NCBI RefSeq assembly: GCF_900452395.1
Contig: NZ_UGNV01000001.1
Coordinates: 1,327,501-1,391,500 of the forward strand
Reading direction: 5' to 3'
DNA: 64,000 nt
Source: Legionella beliardensis
Lineage (GTDB): Bacteria > Pseudomonadota > Gammaproteobacteria > Legionellales > Legionellaceae
Numbering within the stretch: position 1 is the stretch's first letter; the number at the start of each line of letters is the position of its first letter. Positions 45,705-55,417 of the stretch are shown here, piece after piece. Made by a program: the position numbers and the translations under genes. Under the pieces are notes generated by a model. It saw only the letters and a program-made list of their open reading frames with translations, searched no databases and was not told the DNA's origin.

Positions 45705-47447
45705 TTAAGGCGTTAATTTAGGAAAATGCTCAAGTTCTTCTTCTTGTGCTGCAACTATTTCAATTAAATAGCGGCGCAAAATAGCTACTTCCGATACTAG
45801 TCCTATGAAATGGTGATTTTCATCAATGACTGATAAGCGTTTTAATTTTTTCTCATTAATTGTATCGATGTAATTAACAATGGATTCGGTTTGATAAACA
45901 CAATGTGTATTTTTTTCAATAAGGTTACATAAGGATAAAGGGGATGTTTTTTCTAATTCCGTCAGCAATAGCTTATTATTAGCAAGCCCTAGAAAATGGC
46001 CATTTTTATCTTTGATGGCAATGTAATCGACTTCGGCGCGCTTTGCGGCGTTAGCAGCATCAATAAGCGACGTATGCTCTGCTATAGTTGGTAATTTGAT
46101 TAAGGGTAAATTCCCAAATGTTAATGCTTTTAAGCGACCAATATCTTGTGGGCCAGTTATATCTGACCCACGAATATGAAATCGCCATGTTGAAAAAGAA
46201 TAGCCAAATAAGTAACGGGTAAGCACGCTAGATACAATGACCGTGATGACAGTTGAGATAACGCCTAAATTTAAATTCGCAGTTTCTAATAGTAAAAGTA
46301 TAATGGCGGCTGGCGTGCCAATAATCGATGCAGCAACCCCTGCCATGCCTGCGACGACGGTTAAGTCTAGGGGTATGGCATGGCCGAAAAGAGGTATGGT
46401 AATAATATCATGAATAATACAGCCTAAGGCTGCGCCTAAAAATAAAGAGGCTGAGAATAGTCCGCCCCGAAATCCTGATCCTACACATGCAATTGAAGCA
46501 GCCATTTTAGCTAGGAGAATTAGAATAATTAAATGAAGAGCCTTCGAGCCTGCAAGAATTTCATTAATCCCATAATGCCCAGGCCCCATGACTTGTGGCA
46601 CAATAAGGGCAATTAATCCAAGAAAAAGTCCGCCAATGGCTGGTTTTAAAAAGTTAGGTAACTTTAGGCTTTTTAATAAATATTCTAAACTTGTTGTCCC
46701 ACGCATCACAAGGATACCCACAGCGGCTGCCATACAGCCAATCAATATTGCGATTGGAAAATGCCAGATAGAAGGTGTTTCAACAATATTAGCCTTAAAC
46801 AGTGGCTCGTAACCGATTAAAATATAAACCATGAGGCTACTTAGGGAGCTTGCCAAAAGGGTAGGCATTAAGGCGCGCGTTGCATAGCCACCTACCACTA
46901 ATTCTAAGGCATAAAAAGCCCCAGCTAAGGGGGCCCCAAAAATAGCAGCAATACCAGCCCCTGTGCCACAGGAAACTAACATGCGTAGTTCTTGTCTTGC
47001 AAAATTTAAGCGCTGGCCTATTGCACTTAAGGTGCCTGCGCCAAGCTGAGTCATTGCTGCCTCAAAACCCACCGAACCACCTATAGAAATAGAAACCAGC
47101 GATAAGCCTACAAAAGTAAGTGAATCTAAAAAAGACATCTTGCCGCCATTGACTGCATTTGCTTCGATGGGATCAACCATAGAAAGGCGCTTATAACGCG
47201 CACTTAAAACAAGTAGCAAACCTAAGATTAATCCACCTACGGTTGTAACAGCTAGGATTCTTTCCCAAGGCGTACTTATGGCGCTATGCATATTAACATT
47301 CGTGCCGAATAATATCGTTTGAATAAAGCCAACTAAGGTGCGAATCAAAGAAACTGCTGAGCCAATGGCTATGCCTCCTAAAGCAGCTAAGCTAAACAAT
47401 TTTAAGTTAAGAAAATTAGTTAGTTTCTGAACTACATCACTTACCAT
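45705..47447 (-). CDS. ClC-family anion channel/antiporter with C-terminal CBS domains
   Basis: A 580-residue protein. About ten or more membrane helices cover residues 20-430. The block GGSVGFEAAMTQLGAG corresponds to the ClC GxxxGxEGP filter with the gating Glu retained; GSGFRGGLFSASLFLGA is the third motif. The first filter motif GSGIP reads MVDPIEA. Residues 435-560 form a CBS pair. This VDPIEA type is a recognisable bacterial ClC subgroup whose ion preference is unsettled. An AGGGAT site precedes the ATG. It is downstream of no obvious partner. Confidence 0.87.
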   Translation of the reverse strand: MVSDVVQKLTNFLNLKLFSLAALGGIAIGSAVSLIRTLVGFIQTILFGTNVNMHSAISTPWERILAVTTVGGLILGLLLVLSARYKRLSMVDPIEANAVNGGKMSFLDSLTFVGLSLVSISIGGSVGFEAAMTQLGAGTLSAIGQRLNFARQELRMLVSCGTGAGIAAIFGAPLAGAFYALELVVGGYATRALMPTLLASSLSSLMVYILIGYEPLFKANIVETPSIWHFPIAILIGCMAAAVGILVMRGTTSLEYLLKSLKLPNFLKPAIGGLFLGLIALIVPQVMGPGHYGINEILAGSKALHLIILILLAKMAASIACVGSGFRGGLFSASLFLGAALGCIIHDIITIPLFGHAIPLDLTVVAGMAGVAASIIGTPAAIILLLLETANLNLGVISTVITVIVSSVLTRYLFGYSFSTWRFHIRGSDITGPQDIGRLKALTFGNLPLIKLPTIAEHTSLIDAANAAKRAEVDYIAIKDKNGHFLGLANNKLLLTELEKTSPLSLCNLIEKNTHCVYQTESIVNYIDTINEKKLKRLSVIDENHHFIGLVSEVAILRRYLIEIVAAQEEELEHFPKLTP

Positions 47448-47655
47448 AGTTTATCCCTAAACATTGATTTAAATTGTTTAAACTACGTTTACCTAAATTG
47501 CATGCAGGCGCTTCACATGTATCAGATAGCGTTTGTCTAAGCCGAACTCATTTTATTTTTATCAATAAATTAACAGCTAAGCTCGCTTAAGCTGTCTGCT
47601 GAGGCTCTAGAATGTACTATACTTTTTCATGCAGCTTAATCCCAGGAGTATTAGC

Positions 47656-48609
47656 ATGTCTAGTAAGATAAATCTAGAGAATCAGGATGATGTGCAAGTT
47701 ATTCATCAATTTTATCAAGATATTATAAGTTCCCTACCCAACATCGTTTATTTATTAGATAAAGATTGTACCTTAGTTGGTGGTAATAACAATTTTCTAA
47801 CGATGCTTGGCCTTACTCATTTAGATGAGTTAGAAGAAAATTTTTATCAGCGGTTAGTTACCTTTGCAAACTGGTCTGAAGAGCGGGCGCAACTGTTAAA
47901 GCGTGATGATATTAATGCCTTGCTTTCAGATACGGCTACCTACGATTCGCCTGAGAAACCTGTCCTTGGTGCGGAAGGAAAAATTACGTATTACTTAGCT
48001 ACACGTGTACCTTTATTTTCTAATGATAAAAAAAATCAAGGCTTGTTAGTTGTTTTAATGGATGTTAGTGAGAAGCTGTTATTAACAGAGCAACTCAAAA
48101 AAATTAAAGAACAATTACAATTAAGCAATGCTCAACCAGCACCTACATCCGTTGCCTCTCATATTAATATGTCTAAAAATGAAAGGCCTTCTGTGTTATT
48201 AGTGGAAGATAATAGGATTGCTCAAAAGGCAGGGCAAGCTTTATTAATGCAATTTGATTGCAAAGTTGAAGTGGCTCCTTCTGAGGGCGAAGTGGCTAAT
48301 TTATTTAAGCCTGGTAAATATGACATTGTTTTTATGGATATTAGCTTAGAAGATACATCAGGCTATGTCATGGCAAAAAAAATTCGACAAATGGAACAAA
48401 ATACCGCTCACCATGTGCCGATTATTGCTCTTACCGGATATCAGGCAGATGTTGTTAAATATGACTGTGATGATTATTTTATGGAAGGTGCAATTACCAA
48501 GCCCCTTACCAGTGAGCAAGTAAAGCAAATTATTCAACACTATGTTTATCATATTGATATCCCTATTAGTGGCCTAAGAAGCATTAAAACAGCCCCGAAA
48601 AGTAATTAG
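47656..48609 (+). CDS. PAS domain-response regulator receiver protein
   Basis: The ATG at 47656 follows GGAG at 47645; the ORF extends to an ATG at 47629 but that has no ribosome site. The protein is 317 residues. Residues 10-150 form a PAS domain (SSLPNIVYLLDKDCTLVGGN). After a linker, residues 172-305 form a receiver domain with LLVEDN, the phosphoacceptor Asp228 (VFMDISLED), Thr (ALTG) and Lys (TKPLTS). There is no kinase or output domain, so it may be a phosphorelay sink or partner. The triple YbjQ gene follows in 26 nt. Confidence 0.87.
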   Translation: MSSKINLENQDDVQVIHQFYQDIISSLPNIVYLLDKDCTLVGGNNNFLTMLGLTHLDELEENFYQRLVTFANWSEERAQLLKRDDINALLSDTATYDSPEKPVLGAEGKITYYLATRVPLFSNDKKNQGLLVVLMDVSEKLLLTEQLKKIKEQLQLSNAQPAPTSVASHINMSKNERPSVLLVEDNRIAQKAGQALLMQFDCKVEVAPSEGEVANLFKPGKYDIVFMDISLEDTSGYVMAKKIRQMEQNTAHHVPIIALTGYQADVVKYDCDDYFMEGAITKPLTSEQVKQIIQHYVYHIDIPISGLRSIKTAPKSN

Positions 48610-48635
48610 CCGCGTTTAAATTGTAAGGATAATGT

Positions 48636-49865
48636 ATGGCAGTCATAACAGGTTTATCAGGTAATGAAATTTTCTGCCTAGCACAGAAAGGTTTTATACC
48701 AGGCAATATAGTTGTTGGTAATAGCGTGCATTCTTTAGGCGTGATTGGCAGTGTTGGATCTAATTTAAAAGCAATGTTAGGCGGTGAATTAACGCAAATT
48801 ACCAGGCTTATCGAAGAAGGACGAGAAACAGCCTTAGAAAGAATGTTTGCAGAAGCCGCAGCGCATGGGGCAACAGGTATTACAGGTGTAACAAGTCAAT
48901 TAATATGGCATGACGCAAATATTGAATTTTTATCAATTGGCTCAGTAGTAAAATCAAAAAACATTGGACTTAAGCCTTTCTCAACCTCAGCAGATGGGCA
49001 AGAACTTTATGCGCAACTTGATGCAGGTTATGAACCTATCTGTTTTGCTTTTGGTAATGTAGCTTACTCCATGGGAATTGGACGTGGAATTATTGGTAGT
49101 TTGAAAACCTTAGCTCGTGGAGAGATTAGAGAATATTCAAATATTTTTAATGTGACTCGTCACTTAGCGTTAAATAGAATCAAGGCACATGCCAGCGCAA
49201 ATAATGCCAATGCCGTTTTAGGCATACAATCTACTATATTACCGTTTGGTGGTGTCAACGAAATGCTCATGATTGGAACAGCGTCAAAAGCGCCATTTGT
49301 TGTTGGTTCGACTGAGCAGGGCATTATTACCAGTGACATGACTAACATTGAAATGTGGAATATGGCGTCATTAGGTTATATGCCTCTACGTTTACTGCTA
49401 GGAACATCTGTCTATTCCTTAGGCGTAGTTGGCGGGATTACTTCCGCAATTAAATCGTTCATGCGGGGAGAATTAACAGAGCTCTCGCGTCTAATTTATG
49501 ATGCTCGGGAAAATTCTCTAGGTATCATTAATGATGAAGCCAAAGCGATTGGCGCAGAAGATGTCGTTGGCGTTAAAACATATGTCTATCAATTAGGTAA
49601 TGGTTTAGTGGAATTTCTTGCTATAGGCACAGCAGTTAAAAAATCAGCCTCAGTAAAACCCCAGTCACCGCAGTTACCGCCACAAGCTATCGTTGTTGAT
49701 AAGACTACCTATTATGACTTAGTAAGTAGCTATGGCACAAAAGTTAATATTAATGAAAGTCGCAAACCTATCGGTAGAAATAATTCATTATTACCCTTAA
49801 TTCTTTTTTTCCTCATTTTCCTTATTTATACCGGCTTTCATGGCCTACTAGCTTTATTTAGATAG
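48636..49865 (+). CDS. triple YbjQ/UPF0145-like protein with C-terminal membrane anchor
   Basis: A 409-residue protein. Three tandem copies of a YbjQ-like domain are seen at about 1-110 (GNIVVGNSVHSLGVIGSVGS), 125-240 (ICFAFGNVAYSMGIGRGIIG) and 245-350 (RLLLGTSVYSLGVVGGITSA). Each contains a later RGEL/ARGEI block and ends with a strand such as FLSIGS or FLAIGTA. The C-terminus has a single hydrophobic helix (about 385-408), leaving the domains in the cytoplasm. Single-domain YbjQ proteins form pentamers of unknown function. An AAGGATAA site precedes the ATG. Confidence 0.82.
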   Translation: MAVITGLSGNEIFCLAQKGFIPGNIVVGNSVHSLGVIGSVGSNLKAMLGGELTQITRLIEEGRETALERMFAEAAAHGATGITGVTSQLIWHDANIEFLSIGSVVKSKNIGLKPFSTSADGQELYAQLDAGYEPICFAFGNVAYSMGIGRGIIGSLKTLARGEIREYSNIFNVTRHLALNRIKAHASANNANAVLGIQSTILPFGGVNEMLMIGTASKAPFVVGSTEQGIITSDMTNIEMWNMASLGYMPLRLLLGTSVYSLGVVGGITSAIKSFMRGELTELSRLIYDARENSLGIINDEAKAIGAEDVVGVKTYVYQLGNGLVEFLAIGTAVKKSASVKPQSPQLPPQAIVVDKTTYYDLVSSYGTKVNINESRKPIGRNNSLLPLILFFLIFLIYTGFHGLLALFR

Positions 49866-50011
49866 AATAGGGCTTCGCTCCATTTGCAAACGTCTTTAAA
49901 TTAAAATTGCCTGGTAACAAAATCCAGGTCTATTAGACCTTTAATTTAGATCAAAAAACAATTAAGATGTGTAAAAAATACATATTTAGTTTTTTTTTTA
50001 GGAGATTTCAT

Positions 50012-50497
50012 ATGCTTAAAATAAGTACTTCCTTGGTGTTGCTAGGAATAACAGTTAGCGGCTTTGCTAATGATCTTTGTAGCCGTTTAGCTAACGATAA
50101 TAAAGTACAAAGCTGGGCTTATGAGGCGATATTAGCAACCAATAATTATAACTTTGTACATTCGTCTAAAGAAAAAGAAGCGGCAAATTATTTTACGAAA
50201 TCAGCATGGGCTAGTTATAAAAAAGAATTTAATGTAAATAATCAGGTAAAAAAAGTACAAAAAGAAAAGATGGTAGTCTCAGTTGGCCTGCAAAACTCTC
50301 CTTTAATTTTAGAAAAAAATAAGAACCACTGGAAAATACAACTGCCTTTGATTTTGAATTATCAAAATGAAACGACCAAACAAACTGAGCTAGCAGGACT
50401 AGAAGTGACTGTGGTTAAAGATAAGCAAAAAGAAGACTGTCTAGTCATTAGCTCGGTTAAAAAAATACCGCTTGCCAATGATTCATCTAGCTCCTAA
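50012..50497 (+). CDS. IcmL/DotI-like periplasmic protein
   Basis: The ATG at 50012 follows TAGGAG; a longer frame from 49967 is unlikely. The protein is 162 residues with a signal peptide ending GFA. The mature part has WAYEAILATNNYNFVHSSKE, YFTKSAWASYKKEF, PLILEKNKNHWKIQLPLIL and a closing hydrophobic strand. This order (W-A/yF-xF-T-GW-xxF, WkvxlPll) is the IcmL/DotI/TraM periplasmic domain. IcmL and DotI are inner-membrane parts of the Dot/Icm secretion system; this version has no membrane anchor, and no dot/icm genes are nearby. Confidence 0.7.
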   Translation: MLKISTSLVLLGITVSGFANDLCSRLANDNKVQSWAYEAILATNNYNFVHSSKEKEAANYFTKSAWASYKKEFNVNNQVKKVQKEKMVVSVGLQNSPLILEKNKNHWKIQLPLILNYQNETTKQTELAGLEVTVVKDKQKEDCLVISSVKKIPLANDSSSS

Positions 50498-50603
50498 AGT
50501 TTATTTATAATGCCTCAAATTATTTCCGACTAGATAGGGTCCATGCCTAAAATTGGTATGAGACTAAGGCTAAACGTGGATCTCCGCCTGTAAGAAAAAA
50601 TGC

Positions 50604-50656
50604 AGCAAGCCTGGGTAAAGGCGTGAAGGCCCTATGGGCCTGCACCCAGGCTACTT
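50604..50656. repeat. GTAGCC composite palindromic repeat, copy B
   Basis: agcctgggt and cacccaggctac flank a short core with ggccctatgggcc. It has the same core orientation as copy C. It lies in the 292-nt gap between the IcmL-like gene and the DUF2157-like gene, with REP-like sequences on both sides. Confidence 0.7.
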
Positions 50657-50668
50657 ATACTAAAAGTT

Positions 50669-50690
50669 TGTCATTCCCGTATAGACGGGA
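50669..50690. repeat. REP-like palindrome
   Basis: gtcattcccgtatagacggg followed by aatcca matches the widespread gtcattcccgcg..cgggaatcca repeat. Degenerate tggatcttcgtctgcgtg-type relatives are at 50568 and 50728. Confidence 0.55.
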
Positions 50691-50789
50691 ATCCATAGCT
50701 AAACTGGCAGCATGCTTATGTTGGGCATGGATCTTCGTCTGCGTGAAAAAAACATAATTTGAATTCAAAGCTATAAATAAAGACTTACG

Positions 50790-51821
50790 TTATTCGCGAG
50801 ATTTTAATAATTCCTGAATAGGTTTAGGTAGTAATGCTTGTGCCTTTTGGGTGAGAGTTACTTCATGTTTTTGCCATAAAGTACCAAGATAAATAATAAT
50901 TAAACCAATTAAGGTCAGGGCAATAGGAAATAGCATGCTATTTTGAAATACTTGCCAGGCTAAATGGCCCAAATAAATACAACAACCTATACCACCAAGC
51001 ACTACAAAAATGCGCCTTACTAGAATAACGCCAATTCCTATCATGAATAGATTAATACAAAGGTAAAAGAATTTAGACAATTCGCTGTCTGAGCTTTGGG
51101 CAGTCATGCCTCCCCAGAACGTAATAACGCCAAACAAATAGAGCCAAAACGCATAATCTACAGTATGACGTGAACGCACATCAACCCAAAACGCAATTAA
51201 TGTCACAATTAAACCAAAGTACATTGAAATTAACGCATTAAATTCAAAATCGACTGTATCACCCATGATTAAATCAGCAATATCCATAGACATATACCAA
51301 AGCGTTACCGCAATAGGCATAACCATAAATGGATAACGATATATCCAAGCTAAAATAAGGCCCACAATTAAGGTGGCAAACTCCATGAAAATCCAGTGCC
51401 AATGGATAATAGCGTGAAAACCACGGTAATGAGAATCTTCAATAGGCCATAAACCTAAAGCCTTTTGCACCGCGTAAACAGCCAGTGGCGTTAAGGCAAT
51501 AACAAAGGTGGCGCAAATACCTGCAGGGATTTTATAGTTTTTCTTATCAAATAAAGCGGTTAGCCACAGACCAATCATTGCATAAATAACACAAAGAAAA
51601 AAAATTCCCCAAGGCCCAAAATTTTCCCAACCAAGGTTCATGAAGAGTGTCATCGCGCCAATAGCGATAAGGCCACCGAAATAATACAAAACATTGGTAA
51701 AATTAAAACTTGCTTGTTGGTCAGGTTGATTTTTTATAAATTGGTATAACGCGTTAGCCTGTTCAGGCGTAATAATCTGCTCATCTGCTGCTTTATCTAA
51801 AGTAGATCGAGAAATTTTCAT
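50790..51821 (-). CDS. DUF2157-like multi-pass membrane protein
   Basis: A 343-residue protein. A soluble N-terminal segment (ISRSTLDKAADEQIITPEQANALYQFI) is followed by about nine hydrophobic helices, starting FTNVLYYFGGLIAIGAMTLF. The combination of an N-terminal helical segment ending in TPEQA and a membrane-embedded remainder resembles DUF2157 proteins. Function unknown. It is divergent from purL, and the intergenic region (51822-52025) shows no clear promoter motif. Confidence 0.7.
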   Translation of the reverse strand: MKISRSTLDKAADEQIITPEQANALYQFIKNQPDQQASFNFTNVLYYFGGLIAIGAMTLFMNLGWENFGPWGIFFLCVIYAMIGLWLTALFDKKNYKIPAGICATFVIALTPLAVYAVQKALGLWPIEDSHYRGFHAIIHWHWIFMEFATLIVGLILAWIYRYPFMVMPIAVTLWYMSMDIADLIMGDTVDFEFNALISMYFGLIVTLIAFWVDVRSRHTVDYAFWLYLFGVITFWGGMTAQSSDSELSKFFYLCINLFMIGIGVILVRRIFVVLGGIGCCIYLGHLAWQVFQNSMLFPIALTLIGLIIIYLGTLWQKHEVTLTQKAQALLPKPIQELLKSRE

Positions 51822-52025
51822 GCGCTATCCTAATGTTAGTTAGATAGTTTCTCTCTCTAAATTATAGAGTGCATTTTTAAAACGCGGCAGGAAATGGGTG
51901 ATTATTTAACAATGCGCTTTAAAAAGGAAGACAACGTAATGTAAAATAACTGAAAAAATAGCTGATTTAATTTGATTTTAAGCCCAAGAATAGCTATTGT
52001 ATCGGCACTTGCTCGTTTGATAGTG

Positions 52026-54371
52026 ATGTCTATGCAAGAAGTACCTAGTTTTTTTGATTTCGCCTCGCTTTCTACACAAGAAGTTGCCAACTTGCTTGCG
52101 CAATTTAATGTGCGCTTGACTGTGGATGAAGCACTTTTTATCCAAAATTCACTCCTTAAAAGACCGCCAACGTATGCTGAATGTATCCTTTGGTCTATAC
52201 AGGGATCTGAGCATTGCTCATATAAAAGTAGTCGTAAGTACTTAAGTCAGTTTGTTACCACAGCGCCGCATGTTATTTTAGGGCCAAAAGAAGATGCGGG
52301 TATTGTCGCCGTTGCTACCGATAATCAAGGCATTCGTTATGGCATAGTAGTTAGCCATGAATCGCATAACCATCCCTCACAACTTGTACCCTATGAAGGG
52401 GCGGCAACAGGGGTAGGAGGTAATGTGCGCGATGTTGCTTGTATGGGCGCGGAAGTGATTGCGGTTGCTGATAGTTTACGTTTTGGTGATATTAATAAAG
52501 CTAAAACGAATTGGGTTACGGAAGGTGTGGTACATGGTATATCAGGTTATGCAAATCCACTAGGTATACCGAATCTTGCCGGCGATACGTATTTTGATGA
52601 CGCTTATAATGAGAATTGCTTAGTTACCTTAGTTACCTTAGGCGTTATTCGAGAAGATCACGTTATTCACTCTTATGCGCCACCTAATGCTGAAAATTAT
52701 AAATTTATTTTAGTCGGCAAACCCACTGATAATAGTGGTTTTGGGGGTGCTGCTTTTGCCTCAGCTAATCTAGATGTAGCGCAACAAGAGGAAAATAAAG
52801 GCGCTGTGCAAGAGCCAAATGCCTTTCTACAGCGCCACATTCTTAAAGCAAATTATGCATTATTTGCATGGCTTCGTGAGCAACATTTAATTAATAAGGT
52901 CGGTTTTAAAGATTTAGGTGCAGGCGGTATTGCATGTGCCTCAGTTGAGTTAGCTGATGCTGGTGGTTATGGTGCAGAGATTAATCTTAATCTTGTACCT
53001 ACTAGTATGTCAGAATTATTACCAGCTGTTATTTTATGTTCTGAAACGCAAGAGCGTTTTATGTGGGTTGTTCCTGAGCATTTAGTGCCCATTGTCTTAG
53101 AGCATTATAATCAACGCTTTGCATTACCTGAGATTTGTGAAGGTGCAGGCGCTACAGTAATAGGCAGTTTACGCCATGATGGCCTCTACGTGGTGACTTA
53201 TGATGGACAAGAAATCGTTTCAGCACAGGCTAAGGATATTACGCGTGGTATTGTCTATGATAGGCCTCATAATTATCAACAACCAAATAACCTTGAGCCA
53301 AAGAATTTGCCTACAAGGGATTTAAATGACACGTTGTTGCAACTGCTGAGCCACGAAAATATTGCTTCATGCGCACCCATTTATGAAATGTATGATAAGC
53401 AAGTGCAAGGTCGTTCAGTGATAGAACCAGGCAGTGCTGATGCAGGCGTCATGGCGCCTTTTAATGAGGATAAATATCCTATTGAAATACGTATGACCGG
53501 TGTTGCTTTATCCTTAGATCACAATCCTCGCTATAATAAGATTGATGCTTATTGGGGTGCTGTTAATGCTGTACTGGAATCAGTACGTAATGTGATTGCA
53601 GTTGGTGCTTGGCCTTTATCATTAACTGATTGTCTTTGCTTTGGTAATCCCGAAAAGCCACAACAAATGGGTGAATTTGTTGCATCAATAAAGGGTATTA
53701 CAGATGCATGCAATGCAGTTAAATGGCCAGCTAATCCTGACGTAACCTTACCTATTATTTCCGGTAATGTTTCACTCTACAATGAATCTGAGCAAGGTGC
53801 TATTCCTCCTAGCCCAATTATTAGTTGCTTAGGTGTTATAAGTGATTATCGCAAAGCGCTCACTTATGACTTAAAACAACCTGATTCTTTATTACTACTA
53901 ATTGGCGAGCGGCGAGATGAGTGCGGCGGTAGTGTTTATTATCAATTACACAATGAGCTTGGTAATGAGCTACCTAAACCGGATTTAGCCACATTTACGC
54001 AAGAAATCACTGCAGTTTTTACAGCAATTGAGCAAGAATTAGTTTTATCAGCGCATGATATTTCTGAAGGTGGATTAGCGGTTAGCCTTGCTGAAATGAG
54101 TTTTAAAAATAATATTGGTGTGACCATTGAAATACCGGGCAGCTTAGCGGAGGAAAAAAAGCTTTTTTCAGAAAGCGGTGGGTTTATTCTTGAAATTTTG
54201 CCTGCTAACTTGCCAGCTGTTACCACTATTTTTAGTGATTTTGCAGTCCCTTATATTGTATTAGGTAAAACGACAGCAGCGCCAATTCTTAAAATGAATA
54301 GCAAAATAGATTTAGCAATTAGCCAGGCAAAAGCAGCATGGCACAATGGTTTACGGGAGAAACTGACTTAA
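52026..54371 (+). CDS. purL: phosphoribosylformylglycinamidine synthase, small PurL subunit
   Basis: The ATG at 52026 (MSMQEVPSFFDF) gives 781 residues; a TTG at 51972 would add 18 residues that look non-coding, and no clear ribosome site supports either. Motifs are HNHPSQLVPYEGAATGVGGN, GLPN-type regions, AGAGGIACAS and the C-terminal SAHDISEGGLAVSLAEM. This is the small PurL type (E. coli's is about 1295 residues), which needs PurQ and PurS partners to make FGAM from FGAR. purM begins within its stop codon (TAATG). Confidence 0.94.
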   Translation: MSMQEVPSFFDFASLSTQEVANLLAQFNVRLTVDEALFIQNSLLKRPPTYAECILWSIQGSEHCSYKSSRKYLSQFVTTAPHVILGPKEDAGIVAVATDNQGIRYGIVVSHESHNHPSQLVPYEGAATGVGGNVRDVACMGAEVIAVADSLRFGDINKAKTNWVTEGVVHGISGYANPLGIPNLAGDTYFDDAYNENCLVTLVTLGVIREDHVIHSYAPPNAENYKFILVGKPTDNSGFGGAAFASANLDVAQQEENKGAVQEPNAFLQRHILKANYALFAWLREQHLINKVGFKDLGAGGIACASVELADAGGYGAEINLNLVPTSMSELLPAVILCSETQERFMWVVPEHLVPIVLEHYNQRFALPEICEGAGATVIGSLRHDGLYVVTYDGQEIVSAQAKDITRGIVYDRPHNYQQPNNLEPKNLPTRDLNDTLLQLLSHENIASCAPIYEMYDKQVQGRSVIEPGSADAGVMAPFNEDKYPIEIRMTGVALSLDHNPRYNKIDAYWGAVNAVLESVRNVIAVGAWPLSLTDCLCFGNPEKPQQMGEFVASIKGITDACNAVKWPANPDVTLPIISGNVSLYNESEQGAIPPSPIISCLGVISDYRKALTYDLKQPDSLLLLIGERRDECGGSVYYQLHNELGNELPKPDLATFTQEITAVFTAIEQELVLSAHDISEGGLAVSLAEMSFKNNIGVTIEIPGSLAEEKKLFSESGGFILEILPANLPAVTTIFSDFAVPYIVLGKTTAAPILKMNSKIDLAISQAKAAWHNGLREKLT

Positions 54372-55417
54372 TGGCAAGTATTGATTATAAAGCAGCAGGT
54401 GTCGATGTTGACGCAGGTAATGAAGCTGTACGTAATATTAAAAAAGCAGTAGAGAGCACTTTCTCACCGCAGGTCCTAACGCCTATCGGCAGTTTCGGTG
54501 CTATGTATGATCTTAAACCACTATTAGAGCAATATGATCACCCGGTCTTAGTACAGAGCATTGATGGTGTTGGTACTAAAATGATGGTTGCTAAAATGAT
54601 GCAAAAATTTGATACCATCGGAATTGATTTAGTCAGTGCAACGACTAACGATATTATTGTAATGGGTGCTAAGCCCCTCACGCTTTTAGATTATATCGCC
54701 AACGATAAGTTAAAACCTGAAGTCATCGAACAAATTGTAAAAGGAATAGTGGCAGGCTGCCTTGACAATGATATTGCGCTTGTCGGTGGTGAAACTGCTG
54801 AAATGCCAGGTACTTATTTACCTGGCGAACACGATTTAGTAGGTATTATTACCGGCGTTGTTGAAAAAGAAAAAGCCATTTTGGGGAAGGATATTAAGGA
54901 AGGCGATGTAGTGGCTATGTTTCCATCCAGTGGGTTGCATACCAATGGCTACTCCTTAGCGCGCAAGTTACTCTTTGATACTGCAAGATTTACCGTTGAA
55001 TCTTATGTTGATGAGCTAGGCCAATCGATTGGTGAACAGTTGTTAACCCCGCATATCAATTACACGCAGCCTGTTTTAAGCACCTTGCAACAGGGCATTG
55101 CCATTAAAGGAATGGCACATATTACCGGTGGCGGCTTATTAGAAAATATTCCTCGTATTTTACCTAACAACTGTGCCGTAGAAATTTATAAAAATAAAAT
55201 TCCTGAACAACCATTATTTAGGTTATTACGCAAACTGGGTAATTTAGACGATAATCAAATGTATAAGACATTTAATATGGGTGTAGGTTTAGTGTTATTT
55301 TTATCAGCAAAAGATTTCGAATTAATGTCTAAATTTCTACAGATTGAATTTCCTTCATTTCCACTTTATGAAATTGGCCAGGTTATTTTAGGTAAGCCAG
55401 AGGTAAAATTGTTATGA
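54371..55417 (+). CDS. purM: phosphoribosylaminoimidazole synthetase (AIR synthetase)
   Basis: The ATG at 54371 overlaps the purL stop by one base; a longer frame from 54338 is not needed. The protein is 348 residues starting MASIDYKAAGVDVDAGNEAV. It has SIDGVGTKMMVA, ATTNDIIVMGAKP, ALVGGETAEMPGTYLPGEHD and FPSSGLHTNGYSL, the PurM family signatures. It closes the imidazole ring of FGAM to AIR with ATP. Its stop overlaps the purQ start (ATGA). Confidence 0.96.
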   Translation: MASIDYKAAGVDVDAGNEAVRNIKKAVESTFSPQVLTPIGSFGAMYDLKPLLEQYDHPVLVQSIDGVGTKMMVAKMMQKFDTIGIDLVSATTNDIIVMGAKPLTLLDYIANDKLKPEVIEQIVKGIVAGCLDNDIALVGGETAEMPGTYLPGEHDLVGIITGVVEKEKAILGKDIKEGDVVAMFPSSGLHTNGYSLARKLLFDTARFTVESYVDELGQSIGEQLLTPHINYTQPVLSTLQQGIAIKGMAHITGGGLLENIPRILPNNCAVEIYKNKIPEQPLFRLLRKLGNLDDNQMYKTFNMGVGLVLFLSAKDFELMSKFLQIEFPSFPLYEIGQVILGKPEVKLL

